Assembly (NCBI GenBank): GCA_023259065.1
Contig: JAHFQY010000024.1
Location: 1 to 37,814, forward strand
Length of the DNA: 37,814 bases
Origin: Nitrosomonadales bacterium
GTDB taxonomy: Bacteria; Pseudomonadota; Gammaproteobacteria; Burkholderiales; Gallionellaceae
Reading direction: 5' to 3'
This document shows positions 7,081 to 14,794 of the stretch, piece after piece (position 1 is the stretch's first letter; each line of letters begins with the position of its first letter). The translations under genes and the position numbers were made by a program. The notes under the pieces are model-generated. The model saw only the letters and a program-made list of their open reading frames with translations, did not search any database and was not told the origin of the DNA.

Positions 7081-7854
7081 ATGTTCAAACCCAAAAGAAT
7101 TCAAACGCTGGACACTCAGGCTGTAGTCGATGCGGCGCTCAAGGAGTTGCCGATGCCGTCGCGGCGATTGTTCATGCAGCGCGGGCTGACTCTGGGCGGG
7201 CTGTCGTTGCTGAGCGGCTGCACCCTGAGTGATGAGCATTCGGTCGAGCGCGCACTAATGAAGGTATCGCAATTCAACGATCAGGTGCAGGCATGGCTGT
7301 TTGACCCCAAGCTGATGGCGCCGACCTACCCGGAATCCATGATGACGCGGCCATTTCCCTTCAATGCGTTTTACGGCATGGAGGAGATCCCCGAAGTGGA
7401 TGGGGATGACTACCGCCTGGAAATAAGCGGGCTGGTCGCGGACAAGCATGCGTGGACGCTGGCGGAGCTGTACCAGCTGCCGCAAACCAGCCAGGTTACG
7501 CGCCATATCTGCGTGGAGGGCTGGAGCGCGATCGGCAAATGGGGCGGGGTGACCTTCTCGACCTTCCTCAAGCGCATCGGTGCGGATCTGTCGGCCAAAT
7601 ATGTGGGCTTCAAATGCGAGGATGACTATTACACCAGCATCGACATGGCGACCGCGCTGCATGCGCAGACGTTGCTGACCTTTAGCTACGACGGCAAGAC
7701 GCTGCCGCCCGAATATGGCTACCCGATGAAACTGCGCATGCCGACCAAGCTGGGTTACAAGAACCCCAAGCACATCAGCGCAATCTTCGTCAGCAACAGC
7801 AACCCCGGCGGCTATTGGGAAGATCAGGGATACAACTGGTTTGGCGGCTGTTAG
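7081..7854 (+). CDS. Sulfite-oxidase-fold molybdopterin oxidoreductase, probable Tat lipoprotein
   Basis: 257 residues. The N-terminal region has SRRLFMQRG (twin Arg28-Arg29), then a short hydrophobic run ending in LSLLSGC, a lipobox with Cys47, so it is likely Tat-exported and lipidated. The core is the SUOX molybdopterin-binding domain: RHICVEGWSAIGKWGG from 141, with Cys144 as the expected molybdenum ligand, then a C-terminal KLGYKNPKHI region. The dimerisation domain of true sulfite oxidases is absent. Size and motif resemble MsrP (YedY) and related small SUOX proteins. GAGGAGG gives a strong ribosome site. It follows the cytochrome b gene by 9 bases, which fits a two-component quinol:substrate oxidoreductase. 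With msrA and msrB nearby, methionine sulfoxide is a plausible substrate; another sulfoxide or sulfite is not excluded. Confidence 0.87.
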   Translation: MFKPKRIQTLDTQAVVDAALKELPMPSRRLFMQRGLTLGGLSLLSGCTLSDEHSVERALMKVSQFNDQVQAWLFDPKLMAPTYPESMMTRPFPFNAFYGMEEIPEVDGDDYRLEISGLVADKHAWTLAELYQLPQTSQVTRHICVEGWSAIGKWGGVTFSTFLKRIGADLSAKYVGFKCEDDYYTSIDMATALHAQTLLTFSYDGKTLPPEYGYPMKLRMPTKLGYKNPKHISAIFVSNSNPGGYWEDQGYNWFGGC

Positions 7855-7919
7855 CGCTGGTTAAGCCCTGTGCGGTTTTGCTATCATGTCCGACCTGCAA
7901 AATTTCCTGAGATTACATC

Positions 7920-8477
7920 GTGTCCAAACTGCTACCCAGCCAACAACAGCAAATTGTGCAATTTCACGCTCCCCTGATTTGCAACGTGGTTATGGCGTGC
8001 AACAACCGCGCACTGCTGCCTGAGCTGGAGACGATACTCGACAGCTATGCCAAAAATGGCTGGGCCACGCTGGCAACGGCTATCCGGGTGGTAGTCAACG
8101 GCAAGCGCGACATTAGCGTGCTGGCCAGCCTGGATGGTGAAGACGGCGCGATAGTCGAGGCCATCCTTAAAGGCATACAGGATCCATCCACCTTGCCCGA
8201 TCCCGATGCCAAGCCCGATCCCTCCCTTGCGGCCCCGGGCCTGGCGGCCATGATAGATGCCGCCGGCAAGGGCAGGCCTGAAGCCCTGCACATGCTGGCT
8301 TCCATGGCAGAGCAGATGGTGCGCGCCGGTGGCGACATGGCCAAGCTGGGCGGCATGATGCGCCAACTGGTGAATGGCGAGCGCGACGCAGACAAGCTGA
8401 GCAAGGGCATGAGCGTGCAGGGGCAGGAGCTGGTGTATACCATCCTGACCGAACTGGGCAAGCTGGCCAAGCACTAA
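7920..8477 (+). CDS. Hypothetical protein, 185 residues, GTG start
   Basis: Family not recognised. It starts with GTG (the first ATG in frame is 24 codons in, too late for the coherent N-terminus) and has no clear Shine-Dalgarno site. The protein is soluble and mostly helical. An N-terminal half (to about residue 90) ends in LDGEDGAIVEAILKGIQ. A proline/aspartate linker (DPSTLPDPDAKPDPS) follows, then a second helical half rich in Met and Ala (LHMLASMAEQMVRAGGDMAKLGGMMRQL). The two halves share a similar pattern, VVNGKRDISVL versus LVNGERDADKL, hinting at an internal duplication. There is no signal peptide. It follows the molybdoenzyme by 65 bases and is followed by a REP-like palindrome. Confidence 0.75.
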   Translation: MSKLLPSQQQQIVQFHAPLICNVVMACNNRALLPELETILDSYAKNGWATLATAIRVVVNGKRDISVLASLDGEDGAIVEAILKGIQDPSTLPDPDAKPDPSLAAPGLAAMIDAAGKGRPEALHMLASMAEQMVRAGGDMAKLGGMMRQLVNGERDADKLSKGMSVQGQELVYTILTELGKLAKH

Positions 8478-8484
8478 AGCAAGA

Positions 8485-8531
8485 GTAGGAGCACGCCCTG
8501 CGTGCGATTCGCGTGCAGGGCACGCTCCTAC
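8485..8531. repeat. REP-like palindrome, copy 2
   Basis: GTAGGAGC ... GCTCCTAC ends flank two hairpins, GCACGC-CCT-GCGTGC and GCGTGC-AGG-GCACGC; the halves are also inverted repeats of each other (GCCCTGC / GCAGGGC). It is related, in opposite orientation, to the copy at 1619-1668. It lies 8 bases after the stop of the 185-residue gene and may act as a transcript-end stabiliser or terminator, though no T-run follows. Confidence 0.8.
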
Positions 8532-8605
8532 AGTGTTCTGAAGAGCAAACTGAATTTTGATTGAAGGCTGGTCTTTTCGTGAGCGTCACGCTCTAAGGGA
8601 GGCAC

Positions 8606-8956
8606 ATGAATCTCGTCAGGTTTTCAGGCAGTCTTGCAGCAGGCGCAGCAATTGCGTCCGACACCCCGTTGTGGAAAATTGTCCCGCTGCGGGATGAAGA
8701 CGGCCGCCCGCTGGCCGATTTCATGTTGCTGATTCCCAAGCTCCGCCTGCAACCGCAGCCTTACATAGACACCACCATCAGCAATATCCAGCAAGTACTG
8801 GAACAGTACCGCGAGGTTGTGTTCGTCAACCTCAATCTGGCCATCAACGTGCTGTGGGTATCGGTGAAAAGCCGCCCGGGAGTTATCCTGGAACTGGTCA
8901 GGTCGATACAGGAACGGGTGCCGGAGGCGGTGCTGGTTGCGCAGCCCAGGTGCTAG
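8606..8956 (+). CDS. Hypothetical protein, 116 residues
   Basis: Family not recognised. It has a good ribosome site (GGGAGG five bases before ATG). There is no signal peptide or membrane helix. The pattern is alternating strand/helix: WKIVPLRDEDGRPLADFMLLIPKL, then helix YIDTTISNIQQVLEQY, strand VVFVNLNLAINVLWVSVK, and helix ILELVRSIQERVPEAVLVAQ. This compact alpha/beta two-layer look resembles small ferredoxin-like or ACT-like folds. It is convergent with the AbiE toxin gene 59 bases on and marks the border of the housekeeping DNA before the accessory block. Confidence 0.74.
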   Translation: MNLVRFSGSLAAGAAIASDTPLWKIVPLRDEDGRPLADFMLLIPKLRLQPQPYIDTTISNIQQVLEQYREVVFVNLNLAINVLWVSVKSRPGVILELVRSIQERVPEAVLVAQPRC

Positions 8957-9015
8957 CGAGTGAAGATAAGCGAATTGAGCGCAGTGCAAATAAATAAAAC
9001 CAGACTTAGATGCGG

Positions 9016-9951
9016 CTAGGCTTGTTTTGACTTGGTTTGCCACGATCCGCCAGCTGGCCATCGAGCGTTGAAGGCCAACCCTTTGGCAGATGACAGCGTC
9101 GGCGGCATTAGAAACTCATGCAATGCGGTGATGATGTCTGGGAATGTCAGATCGTCTACCGACAATGCGTTCTTGCGTAGAAATGCTTTCCACTGAGTTT
9201 GTTTTGCCGCGTCATTGGCAAAGGTGGGGGTAAGCGCCAAAGGTGCTTCAGTCGGCACGGGTGTTTTGCGCCGTACAAAGGTGGCTTCGATTGCCGTGCT
9301 TAGAATATCTCCCTCAAATGGAAATTTCTGCATGATGATCCAGATATCGTAGAAATCCTTCATGCGGGTATTTGCAATGCCGAGCCAAACCATGGCCTGG
9401 AATTTCTCGGCGACTACGGTATAGAGTGGGTAAGCACGTAGCTTGGGTGCCGCAAAATCCAGCACGGTGGGATAGGTAATATCTTCTGGTGCAGGTGTTA
9501 CGGCATCGCCATAGCCAATATCAATCTGAATCGGGATAACGGCATTTTCCAAGCGGGCTTCGAATAGCACTCGCACGCCCTGATATTCCTGATCCTCGCG
9601 TATTTCTATGGCGCGCGCAGTGTCCGGCTGAAACTCCAGTCCATCCGGTTCCACGGGTTCTAGGCAAATCTCCTGGAAGACTCTTACCACCTGCGGGAGT
9701 TCGCTAGTGCCGAATCCCAGCAGATCAACGTCTCGGGTAGGGCGGTGACGCTCTCCACCCCACACAGCAAACAGCATGGCTCCTTTGAGCAAGAACTGGT
9801 CGTGGTATCTGGATTGTCCCAAGCGGTACAAGAGGCGTTCCAAAGCATAACGCGTCAGCACCAGATCGAATGCCTCACCATCTCGTTTAGCGATGTTGAG
9901 CAGCCGTTGGCGTACAGAGGCTGCGAGGTTGCGTGGTTGATCTACGCTCAT
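9016..9951 (-). CDS. AbiEii/AbiGii-family nucleotidyltransferase toxin
   Basis: A 311-residue type IV (or MenT-like) toxin of the DNA polymerase beta-type nucleotidyltransferase fold. Visible motifs: LKGAMLF at 55-61 (motif I), TRDVDLLG with Asp74 and Asp76 (metal-binding motif II), IQIDIGYGD with Asp144 (third acidic residue), and EKFQAMVWLG (motif IV region). Family members bind or use NTPs, and MenT relatives modify the CCA ends of tRNAs. The start at 9951 overlaps the stop of the upstream AbiEi gene by ATGA. The longer reading frame starting at 10032 lies inside AbiEi and is rejected. All catalytic motifs look intact, so the toxin is probably active. It shares the promoter and operator upstream of abiEi. 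Confidence 0.88.
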   Translation of the reverse strand: MSVDQPRNLAASVRQRLLNIAKRDGEAFDLVLTRYALERLLYRLGQSRYHDQFLLKGAMLFAVWGGERHRPTRDVDLLGFGTSELPQVVRVFQEICLEPVEPDGLEFQPDTARAIEIREDQEYQGVRVLFEARLENAVIPIQIDIGYGDAVTPAPEDITYPTVLDFAAPKLRAYPLYTVVAEKFQAMVWLGIANTRMKDFYDIWIIMQKFPFEGDILSTAIEATFVRRKTPVPTEAPLALTPTFANDAAKQTQWKAFLRKNALSVDDLTFPDIITALHEFLMPPTLSSAKGLAFNARWPAGGSWQTKSKQA

Positions 9952-10550
9952 GCAAGTGTTTCCAGATAGGGGCGCATTACATTGGATACGCGACAAATCA
10001 CCGCGTAGTGCCAGAGTTCGTCCATCGTGCATTTGCGGGCACGCCAGCTCTCCCTTAGTGCTTCTACGGCCACATCAAGCCCGATCTTGTTTCGGAATTT
10101 GAAAGAATCAGCGATTGTTTTGGAGAGAGAGTAAATTCTGGTCGGCACGCCATCGATCACATGTGTCTCTATTCCTGTCTCAAGTGCTTTCCCTGAGAAG
10201 CGGACAACACGCAGGGGGGTTCCCTTTACAGCAGGCGCACGCGCTTTGTGATCAATCGCGACCCAGATTTCGAATGGAGCTTGAGTGGTGACCCCATGAA
10301 ATCGCAGTGCCGAAAGCAGACAAATCACACCATGGGGAACACGCTTTGTGGTTTCCCCAAGGCTGTGATTGGTGGTGATTGCGCTATCGGCCAGCATGTA
10401 AAGACCGCGCCCAAGTCGCTGGAGTCTTCCAGCCTCGCATAGGCGAGCAAGGTAGGTTCGCGGGATATTATGCGGTTCCAGATCGCGTGCGCGAATAACG
10501 CCTGCCTGCTTGGCGAGGGTGAGAACCTGAGCAATTTTTGATGATTCCAT
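9948..10550 (-). CDS. AbiEi-family antitoxin / autoregulator
   Basis: A 200-residue cognate antitoxin of the AbiEii gene that follows with an ATGA overlap. The N-terminal ~55 residues form a winged helix-turn-helix (KIAQVLTLAKQAGVIRARDLE, then RTYLARLCEAGRLQRLGRGLYML), followed by the AbiEi antitoxin domain (ALRFHGVT, GVPTRIYSLSKTIADSF). Family members repress their own promoter by binding inverted repeats. An extended dyad begins just 3 bases upstream of this ATG and overlaps its promoter. No Shine-Dalgarno sequence is visible before the start. It is divergent from the Sel1 lipoprotein gene. Confidence 0.87.
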   Translation of the reverse strand: MESSKIAQVLTLAKQAGVIRARDLEPHNIPRTYLARLCEAGRLQRLGRGLYMLADSAITTNHSLGETTKRVPHGVICLLSALRFHGVTTQAPFEIWVAIDHKARAPAVKGTPLRVVRFSGKALETGIETHVIDGVPTRIYSLSKTIADSFKFRNKIGLDVAVEALRESWRARKCTMDELWHYAVICRVSNVMRPYLETLA

Positions 10551-10553
10551 AGT

Positions 10554-10608
10554 TGATACATATTGTCGGCATATTGAACATATTTGCCGACATTACGTAT
10601 CATGTCAA
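10554..10608 (-). promoter_or_regulatory. abiE promoter and extended operator dyad
   Basis: Two inverted-repeat pairs share one centre at base 10578: TGATAC (10554-10559) with GTATCA (10597-10602), and TGTCGGCA (10564-10571) with TGCCGACA (10585-10592). On the minus strand a perfect TTGACA (-35, 10603-10608) is followed after 17 bases by AAATAT (weak -10, 10580-10585). The dyad covers the spacer, the -10 and the start region, so a bound AbiEi would block RNA polymerase. The predicted leader is only about 20 bases. Confidence 0.82.
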
Positions 10609-10760
10609 CTTGTAGAGCGAGAAACGTTCGAAACTGAGTTGCTTTCGTAAAACTGTGTTGGACAATTGTTTATGGTATACCTCAGCCTCGCATACCTCGC
10701 TAAATAGCAGTGCCGAAAATAGAAGCGAGTTCGGCTTAACTTAATTTTGGATGAATAATT

Positions 10761-11483
10761 ATGGCGCGATCATCTGTTCATGAAGTAATTTCATTAATAG
10801 CGTTTTTTGTATTATTTGCATTGCTCTCTGGTTGTGAGCCGAACGATCAAAAGGGGGCGGCGGTATCCGAGTTGTCTAATTCTGATATTACCTCTCTGCT
10901 TTCGAGTGCTGAGAATGGTAATAAAGACGCTCAATTCTCTCTGGCGGTAAAGTACCACCTTGGTAATGGAGTTGCAGCTGATCCTGTCAAGGCAGCATTC
11001 TGGTATGAGAAGGCTGCCAACGCTGGACATCTTGGAGCGATGAATAATCTCGCAGCCCTTTACTATGATGGTAAGGGGGTTAAGCAAGATTTTAATAGGG
11101 CAATTGAGCTATATAAAAAAATATCAGAAGCTGGTGACATTAGTGGGACAGCCTCTCTTGCGGGTATGTATATGGATGGCAAGGGAGTGCCTCAGGACTA
11201 TAACGAAGCTCAGAGGCTTTACACTATTGCCGCTCAACGTGGGTATGGATCTGCTCAGAATGCAATAGGAATGATGTACAAATTCGGATGGGGCGTTCCT
11301 CAAAATAATATTGAGGCATATGCATGGTGGATACTGGCTGCAGGAAATGGGGATACGGTTGCATCAGACAACATAAAAGAGTTAAGGGCGAAACTTAGTG
11401 CGGGGGATGTTGTGCAGGCTGAGGAGCGCGCTAAGCAACTGGCTGCATCACTCTCCCAAAGCAGCTTTAAGCTAACACGGTAG
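10761..11483 (+). CDS. Sel1-repeat lipoprotein
   Basis: A 240-residue lipoprotein. Residues 1-25 form a lipoprotein signal with lipobox LLSGC (Cys25); the +2 residue is Glu, not Asp, so outer-membrane sorting is likely. About four 36-residue Sel1 (TPR-like) repeats follow from residue 54 (for example AQFSLAVKYHLGNGV, AMNNLAALYYDGKGV, GTASLAGMYMDGKGV, AQNAIGMMYKFGWGV), then a charged C-terminal helix. Sel1 proteins act as protein-protein scaffolds; the partner is unknown. The gene is visibly richer in A/T than its neighbours, like the adjacent abiE DNA, suggesting it came with the accessory block. The ribosome site is weak (GGAT). The promoter was not confidently found in 10609-10760. Confidence 0.86.
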   Translation: MARSSVHEVISLIAFFVLFALLSGCEPNDQKGAAVSELSNSDITSLLSSAENGNKDAQFSLAVKYHLGNGVAADPVKAAFWYEKAANAGHLGAMNNLAALYYDGKGVKQDFNRAIELYKKISEAGDISGTASLAGMYMDGKGVPQDYNEAQRLYTIAAQRGYGSAQNAIGMMYKFGWGVPQNNIEAYAWWILAAGNGDTVASDNIKELRAKLSAGDVVQAEERAKQLAASLSQSSFKLTR

Positions 11484-11491
11484 CGCGGTAG

Positions 11492-11511
11492 GGCGCAATC
11501 GTCATTGCGCC
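11492..11511. repeat. Short hairpin after the Sel1 lipoprotein gene
   Basis: GGCGCAAT-CGTC-ATTGCGCC, a perfect 8-bp stem with a 4-base loop, 8 bases after the stop codon. No T-run follows, so it is not a classic intrinsic terminator. It may be a REP-like element or an mRNA 3'-end stabiliser. The remaining bases to 11742 hold no gene I can support; a 12-base palindrome, CCGTCGAGACGG, lies at 11627-11638. Confidence 0.6.
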
Positions 11512-11739
11512 GGATGTTGATCTCTCTTCATAGGGGTGTTCGAATACTTAATACACCGACTAAAGCCGGTGGTTACACCACACAATTGATAATTAAATTT
11601 TAACTTCCGTTTCACCCCGTCGAGACGGATGCCAGACCACCCGGAATATGCAAAACAGGCATAAAACGGGCACATTGAAAGCTGGATTTTTGGGTGTTTC
11701 GTGTTTTTTGCTGTTGTTAGCAATCAACGTAACCCATTG

Positions 11740-11833
<94 letters not shown>

Positions 11834-11844
11834 GAAGGGCGCGC

Positions 11845-11873
11845 AGGATAAACCAGAACGGCTTTCACTGCAA
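11845..11873 (-). promoter_or_regulatory. Promoter of tRNA-Ser
   Basis: On the minus strand TTGCAG (11868-11873) is followed after 17 bases by TATCCT (11845-11850), with a G/C-rich discriminator (GCGCGCCC) before the tRNA, as expected for a stringently controlled stable-RNA promoter. Confidence 0.65.
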
Positions 11874-11904
11874 CCGGAATGCATGTTTTTCCTTGAATTT
11901 GCGA

Positions 11905-12675
11905 TTAACACAGGTCTCTCAGCTTGCGCATGGCGGTAAAAACAGCCAATTCGTCGTTGGCGGGGAGTTGGTGGCCCAGTTTTAGCTCCAGGTTGTGGAT
12001 GATTGCGGGTTCATTGCAGCGCAGGAAGGGGTTGGTGGCCTTTTCCAGGGCCATGGTGAAGGGTAGGGTGGTCTGGTTCTGTTCGCGCAGCGCATGGGTG
12101 TCCTGTTCGCGTTGCTTGAGCTGCTGGTTGTCGGGCTCGCACGCCAGGGCAAAGGGCAGGTTCAGCTCGGTATATTCGTGGGTGCAGTAGGCCAGGGTGT
12201 CGTCGGGCAGGGCGGCCAGGCGCTGCAGGGAGTGGTGCAGTTGCGCGTGGGTGCCTTCAAATAGTTTGCCGCAGCCGCAGCCAAACAGGGTGTCGCCGCA
12301 AAAGACGCTGTTGTTCCACAGGTAGGCAATGTGGCCGCAGGTGTGGCCGGGAATGTCAATGACCTGGAGGCGCAGGTTTAATGCGGCAATCTCAACAATA
12401 TCGCCTTCTCCCAATGGGTGGGTGATGCCGGGAATTTTTTCCAGGCGTGGCCCGTACACCGGGCTGTTATATACTTCCACCAGTTCGAGGATGCCACCGG
12501 TGTGGTCGCGATGATGATGGGTGACCAGGATGGCGCCGAGTTGCAAATGATGTTTGTCCAGATAGGCGCGTACCGGGGCGGCATCACCCGGGTCGATCAC
12601 GATGGCATGCTGATTGTCGTGCAGCGTCCATATGTAGTTGTCGGCAAAGGCGGGGATAGGAATTATTTTTAGCAT
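11905..12675 (-). CDS. gloB: Hydroxyacylglutathione hydrolase (glyoxalase II)
   Basis: 256 residues. It hydrolyses S-lactoylglutathione to D-lactate and glutathione, the second step of methylglyoxal detoxification. It has the metallo-beta-lactamase fold with THHHRDH at 52-58 (His53, His55, Asp57, His58), then GHTCGH and the bridging Asp in FCGDTLF, and the late CTHEYT histidine. This is a complete binuclear metal site. The C-terminal substrate-binding part (NPFLRCNEP) is present. The start at 12675 matches the family N-terminus MLKIIPIPAF; a start five codons earlier (12690) is less likely. It diverges from a methyltransferase gene, as gloB does from yafS in E. coli. Confidence 0.95.
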   Translation of the reverse strand: MLKIIPIPAFADNYIWTLHDNQHAIVIDPGDAAPVRAYLDKHHLQLGAILVTHHHRDHTGGILELVEVYNSPVYGPRLEKIPGITHPLGEGDIVEIAALNLRLQVIDIPGHTCGHIAYLWNNSVFCGDTLFGCGCGKLFEGTHAQLHHSLQRLAALPDDTLAYCTHEYTELNLPFALACEPDNQQLKQREQDTHALREQNQTTLPFTMALEKATNPFLRCNEPAIIHNLELKLGHQLPANDELAVFTAMRKLRDLC

Positions 12676-12726
12676 GGTGAGAGTTTTCATTGTGTTTGAC
12701 GGTCATATTTGAGTGAATCGCACAGC

Positions 12727-13461
12727 ATGTCAACTGCAAATACCTTGAGCGACTGGTTTGCCCTGCCGCAGGGGCGCTACCTGATGGAGCGCGAGCAGGC
12801 GTATTTTGATCGCACGGTGGCCGATATATTCGGCTTTAACGCCGTACAGCTGGGCCTGCCCAGCCATGATCTGTTGCGCTTCAGCCGCATGCCGCTGCGT
12901 TTCAAGGCTGGCAAGGAGTTTGGCGCGCAGGTTTGGCTGGAAGAGGTGGAGCTGCCCTTTGAGACCGGCAGCCTCGATCTTGTCGTGCTGCCCCATGCGC
13001 TGGAATTCAGTGCGCATCCGCACCAGATATTGCGCGAGGTGGAGCGTGTGTTGCGGCCCGAGGGCAGCATCATCATCAGCGGCTTCAACCCGCGCAGCAT
13101 GTGGGGTGTGCGGCGCATGCTGGGGAGCAAGGGGGGGTATCCGTGGAATGGGCGCTTTATTTCGTTGACCAGAATGAAGGACTGGCTGGCCTTGCTTGGG
13201 TTTGAAGTGGGGGGCGGCAGCTTTGCCGGCTTTGCCCCGCCATTTACGCAAACCGCCTGGCTGAACCGCTCCAGCTTTCTGGAGCCGGAGGGTGACCGCT
13301 GGTGGGCAGTGTTTGGCGGGGTATATTTTTTGCATGCGATCAAGCGCGTGCCGGGTATGCGCTTGATCAAGCCTAAATGGAACAAGGCGCTGGTGAAGAA
13401 TTTGCTGCCAGCATCGGCCAAATTGAACAGAGAATTGACACAGAAATCACAAAAGCAATGA
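12727..13461 (+). CDS. Class I SAM-dependent methyltransferase (YafS-like)
   Basis: 244 residues. It has a Methyltransf_11-type core: [20 protein letters not shown] (acidic motif II region) and [23 protein letters not shown] (motif III/IV). The normal glycine-rich motif I is not obvious; [13 protein letters not shown] stands where it would be, as I recall for the YafS group. Gene order gloB / yafS-like / rnhA / dnaQ parallels E. coli. The ATG at 12727 is chosen over an in-frame TTG at 12709 that has no ribosome site. The gene overlaps rnhA by ATGA. The substrate is unknown; a small quinone or lipid has not been excluded. Confidence 0.82.
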   Translation: MSTANTLSDWFALPQGRYLMEREQAYFDRTVADIFGFNAVQLGLPSHDLLRFSRMPLRFKAGKEFGAQVWLEEVELPFETGSLDLVVLPHALEFSAHPHQILREVERVLRPEGSIIISGFNPRSMWGVRRMLGSKGGYPWNGRFISLTRMKDWLALLGFEVGGGSFAGFAPPFTQTAWLNRSSFLEPEGDRWWAVFGGVYFLHAIKRVPGMRLIKPKWNKALVKNLLPASAKLNRELTQKSQKQ

Positions 13462-13916
13462 GCAAAGACATAGTGGAAATTTTTACCGATGGCGCGTGCA
13501 AGGGAAACCCGGGTGTGGGCGGCTGGGGCGCCTTGTTGCGCGCCAAGGGCAAGGAGCGCGAGCTGTGCGGCGGTGAGGCGCATACCACCAACAACCGCAT
13601 GGAGCTGATGGGGGCGATAGCCGCGCTGGAGGCGCTGACACGCCCCTGTCAGGTGCGCCTGCACACCGACTCGAAATACGTGCAGCAGGGCATCAGCGAA
13701 TGGATAGCCGGCTGGAAGCAGCGCGGCTGGAAAACCGCCGCCAAACAGCCGGTCAAGAACGAAGACCTGTGGCGCAGGCTGGACGCGGCGACCAGCCGGC
13801 ACCAGATTGAATGGCTATGGGTGAAGGGGCATGCCGGGCATGCAGAGAATGAGCGCGCCGACCAGCTGGCGAATCGCGGCATTGAACAGCTACAACAGGG
13901 GCAGGTGATAGTTTGA
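13458..13916 (+). CDS. rnhA: Ribonuclease HI
   Basis: 152 residues. It cuts RNA in RNA-DNA hybrids (R-loops, Okazaki primers). The four carboxylates of the active site are in place: Asp11 ([10 protein letters not shown]), Glu49 (NNRMEL), Asp71 (HTDSKYV) and Asp135 (NERADQLA). The basic [16 protein letters not shown] handle region is present at 86-101, and His125-x2-His128 lies in [10 protein letters not shown]. The start codon overlaps the methyltransferase stop (ATGA), so translation is coupled. Length equals the E. coli enzyme (155). Confidence 0.97.
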   Translation: MSKDIVEIFTDGACKGNPGVGGWGALLRAKGKERELCGGEAHTTNNRMELMGAIAALEALTRPCQVRLHTDSKYVQQGISEWIAGWKQRGWKTAAKQPVKNEDLWRRLDAATSRHQIEWLWVKGHAGHAENERADQLANRGIEQLQQGQVIV

Positions 13917-13931
13917 ACAACTTTTGATCCG

Positions 13932-13967
13932 CAGATTAAGCAGATTAAACAGATTAAACAGATTGCT
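13932..13967 (+). repeat. 9-bp tandem repeat (CAGATTAAA type)
   Basis: Four units in a row in the rnhA-dnaQ gap: CAGATTAAG, CAGATTAAA, CAGATTAAA, CAGATTGCT. Only the middle two are exact. The repeat does not interrupt the frame upstream of dnaQ but lies before its proper start. Repeat number may vary between strains. Confidence 0.8.
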
Positions 13968-14073
13968 GGAATCCCTGCAACAGCTAATCAATTTCAATCT
14001 GGGTACCCGAGGGCACAAGAACCTCTCCGAGGTAATCTGCGGACAGCCTTGGATATCGAACCAGGAACAACAC

Positions 14074-14775
14074 ATGAGACAAATCGTACTTGATACCGAA
14101 ACAACCGGCCTGGATCCGCGCCAGGGGCACCGCATTATCGAGGTGGCGGCAATCGAGCTGTGCGACCGCAAGGTGTCGGATCGCACCTTCCATCGCTATC
14201 TCAACCCCGAGCGCGAAATAGACGAAGGCGCTGCGGCAGTGCACGGCCTGACGCTGGATCGTTTGCAGGACGAGCCCAAGTTTGCCGAGATTGCCCCGGC
14301 CTTGCTGCAGTTCATCAGCGGCGCGGAGCTGATCATCCACAACGCGCCATTTGACCTTGGCTTCCTCAATGCGGAGCTGGCGCTGGCGGGTTTGCCTTTG
14401 CTGGATAACGCAGTGATCGATACCCTGAAAGTGGCGAAGGACCTGCATCCGGGCAAGAAGAACAACCTGAATGCACTGTGCGACCGCTACTTTATCGACA
14501 ACTCGCACCGCACCCTGCACGGCGCGCTGCTGGATACAGAGCTGCTGGGCGAGGTGTATTTGGCGATGACACGCGGCCAGGAAAGTTTGCTGGGCGAGGA
14601 TTTGGCCGAGCACCATGATGATGGCGCGCTGGCAGCGGGGGAGATGACGCGCGCCTCTGTGCGCGTGCTGCGCGCCAGCGAGGAAGAGCTGGCGCTGCAT
14701 GCACAGCAGCTTGCCGACATAGACAAGGCAAGCAAGGGCAGTTGTTTGTGGAAGCAGCTGGAATTACCGGCGTGA
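14074..14775 (+). CDS. dnaQ: DNA polymerase III epsilon subunit (3'-5' proofreading exonuclease)
   Basis: 233 residues. DEDDh exonuclease with Asp7 and Glu9 (LDTETTGLDP), Asp94 (HNAPFDLGFL), His149 and Asp154 (TLHGALLDTELL), the full catalytic set. The C-terminal tail past about residue 185 is the expected flexible segment that binds the alpha subunit. The start at 14074 has AGGA nine bases upstream; an in-frame upstream extension to 13924 runs through the 9-bp repeat and is not needed. It follows rnhA by 157 bases on the same strand, whereas in E. coli the two genes diverge. Confidence 0.96.
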   Translation: MRQIVLDTETTGLDPRQGHRIIEVAAIELCDRKVSDRTFHRYLNPEREIDEGAAAVHGLTLDRLQDEPKFAEIAPALLQFISGAELIIHNAPFDLGFLNAELALAGLPLLDNAVIDTLKVAKDLHPGKKNNLNALCDRYFIDNSHRTLHGALLDTELLGEVYLAMTRGQESLLGEDLAEHHDDGALAAGEMTRASVRVLRASEEELALHAQQLADIDKASKGSCLWKQLELPA

Positions 14776-14794
14776 TTATTCATCTTCTGTCTCT

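Noticed and set aside
9952-10032. 27-codon N-terminal extension of the AbiEii toxin
   Set aside because: It lies inside the antitoxin gene; the ATGA-coupled start at 9951 fits the family.
11502-11723. 73-codon frame on the minus strand between the Sel1 lipoprotein and tRNA-Ser
   Set aside because: No ribosome site, no recognisable motif, and it includes the hairpin at 11492-11511; I treat the region as non-coding.
13932-13967. CRISPR-like repeat before dnaQ
   Set aside because: Units are 9 bases with no spacers; it is a simple tandem repeat.
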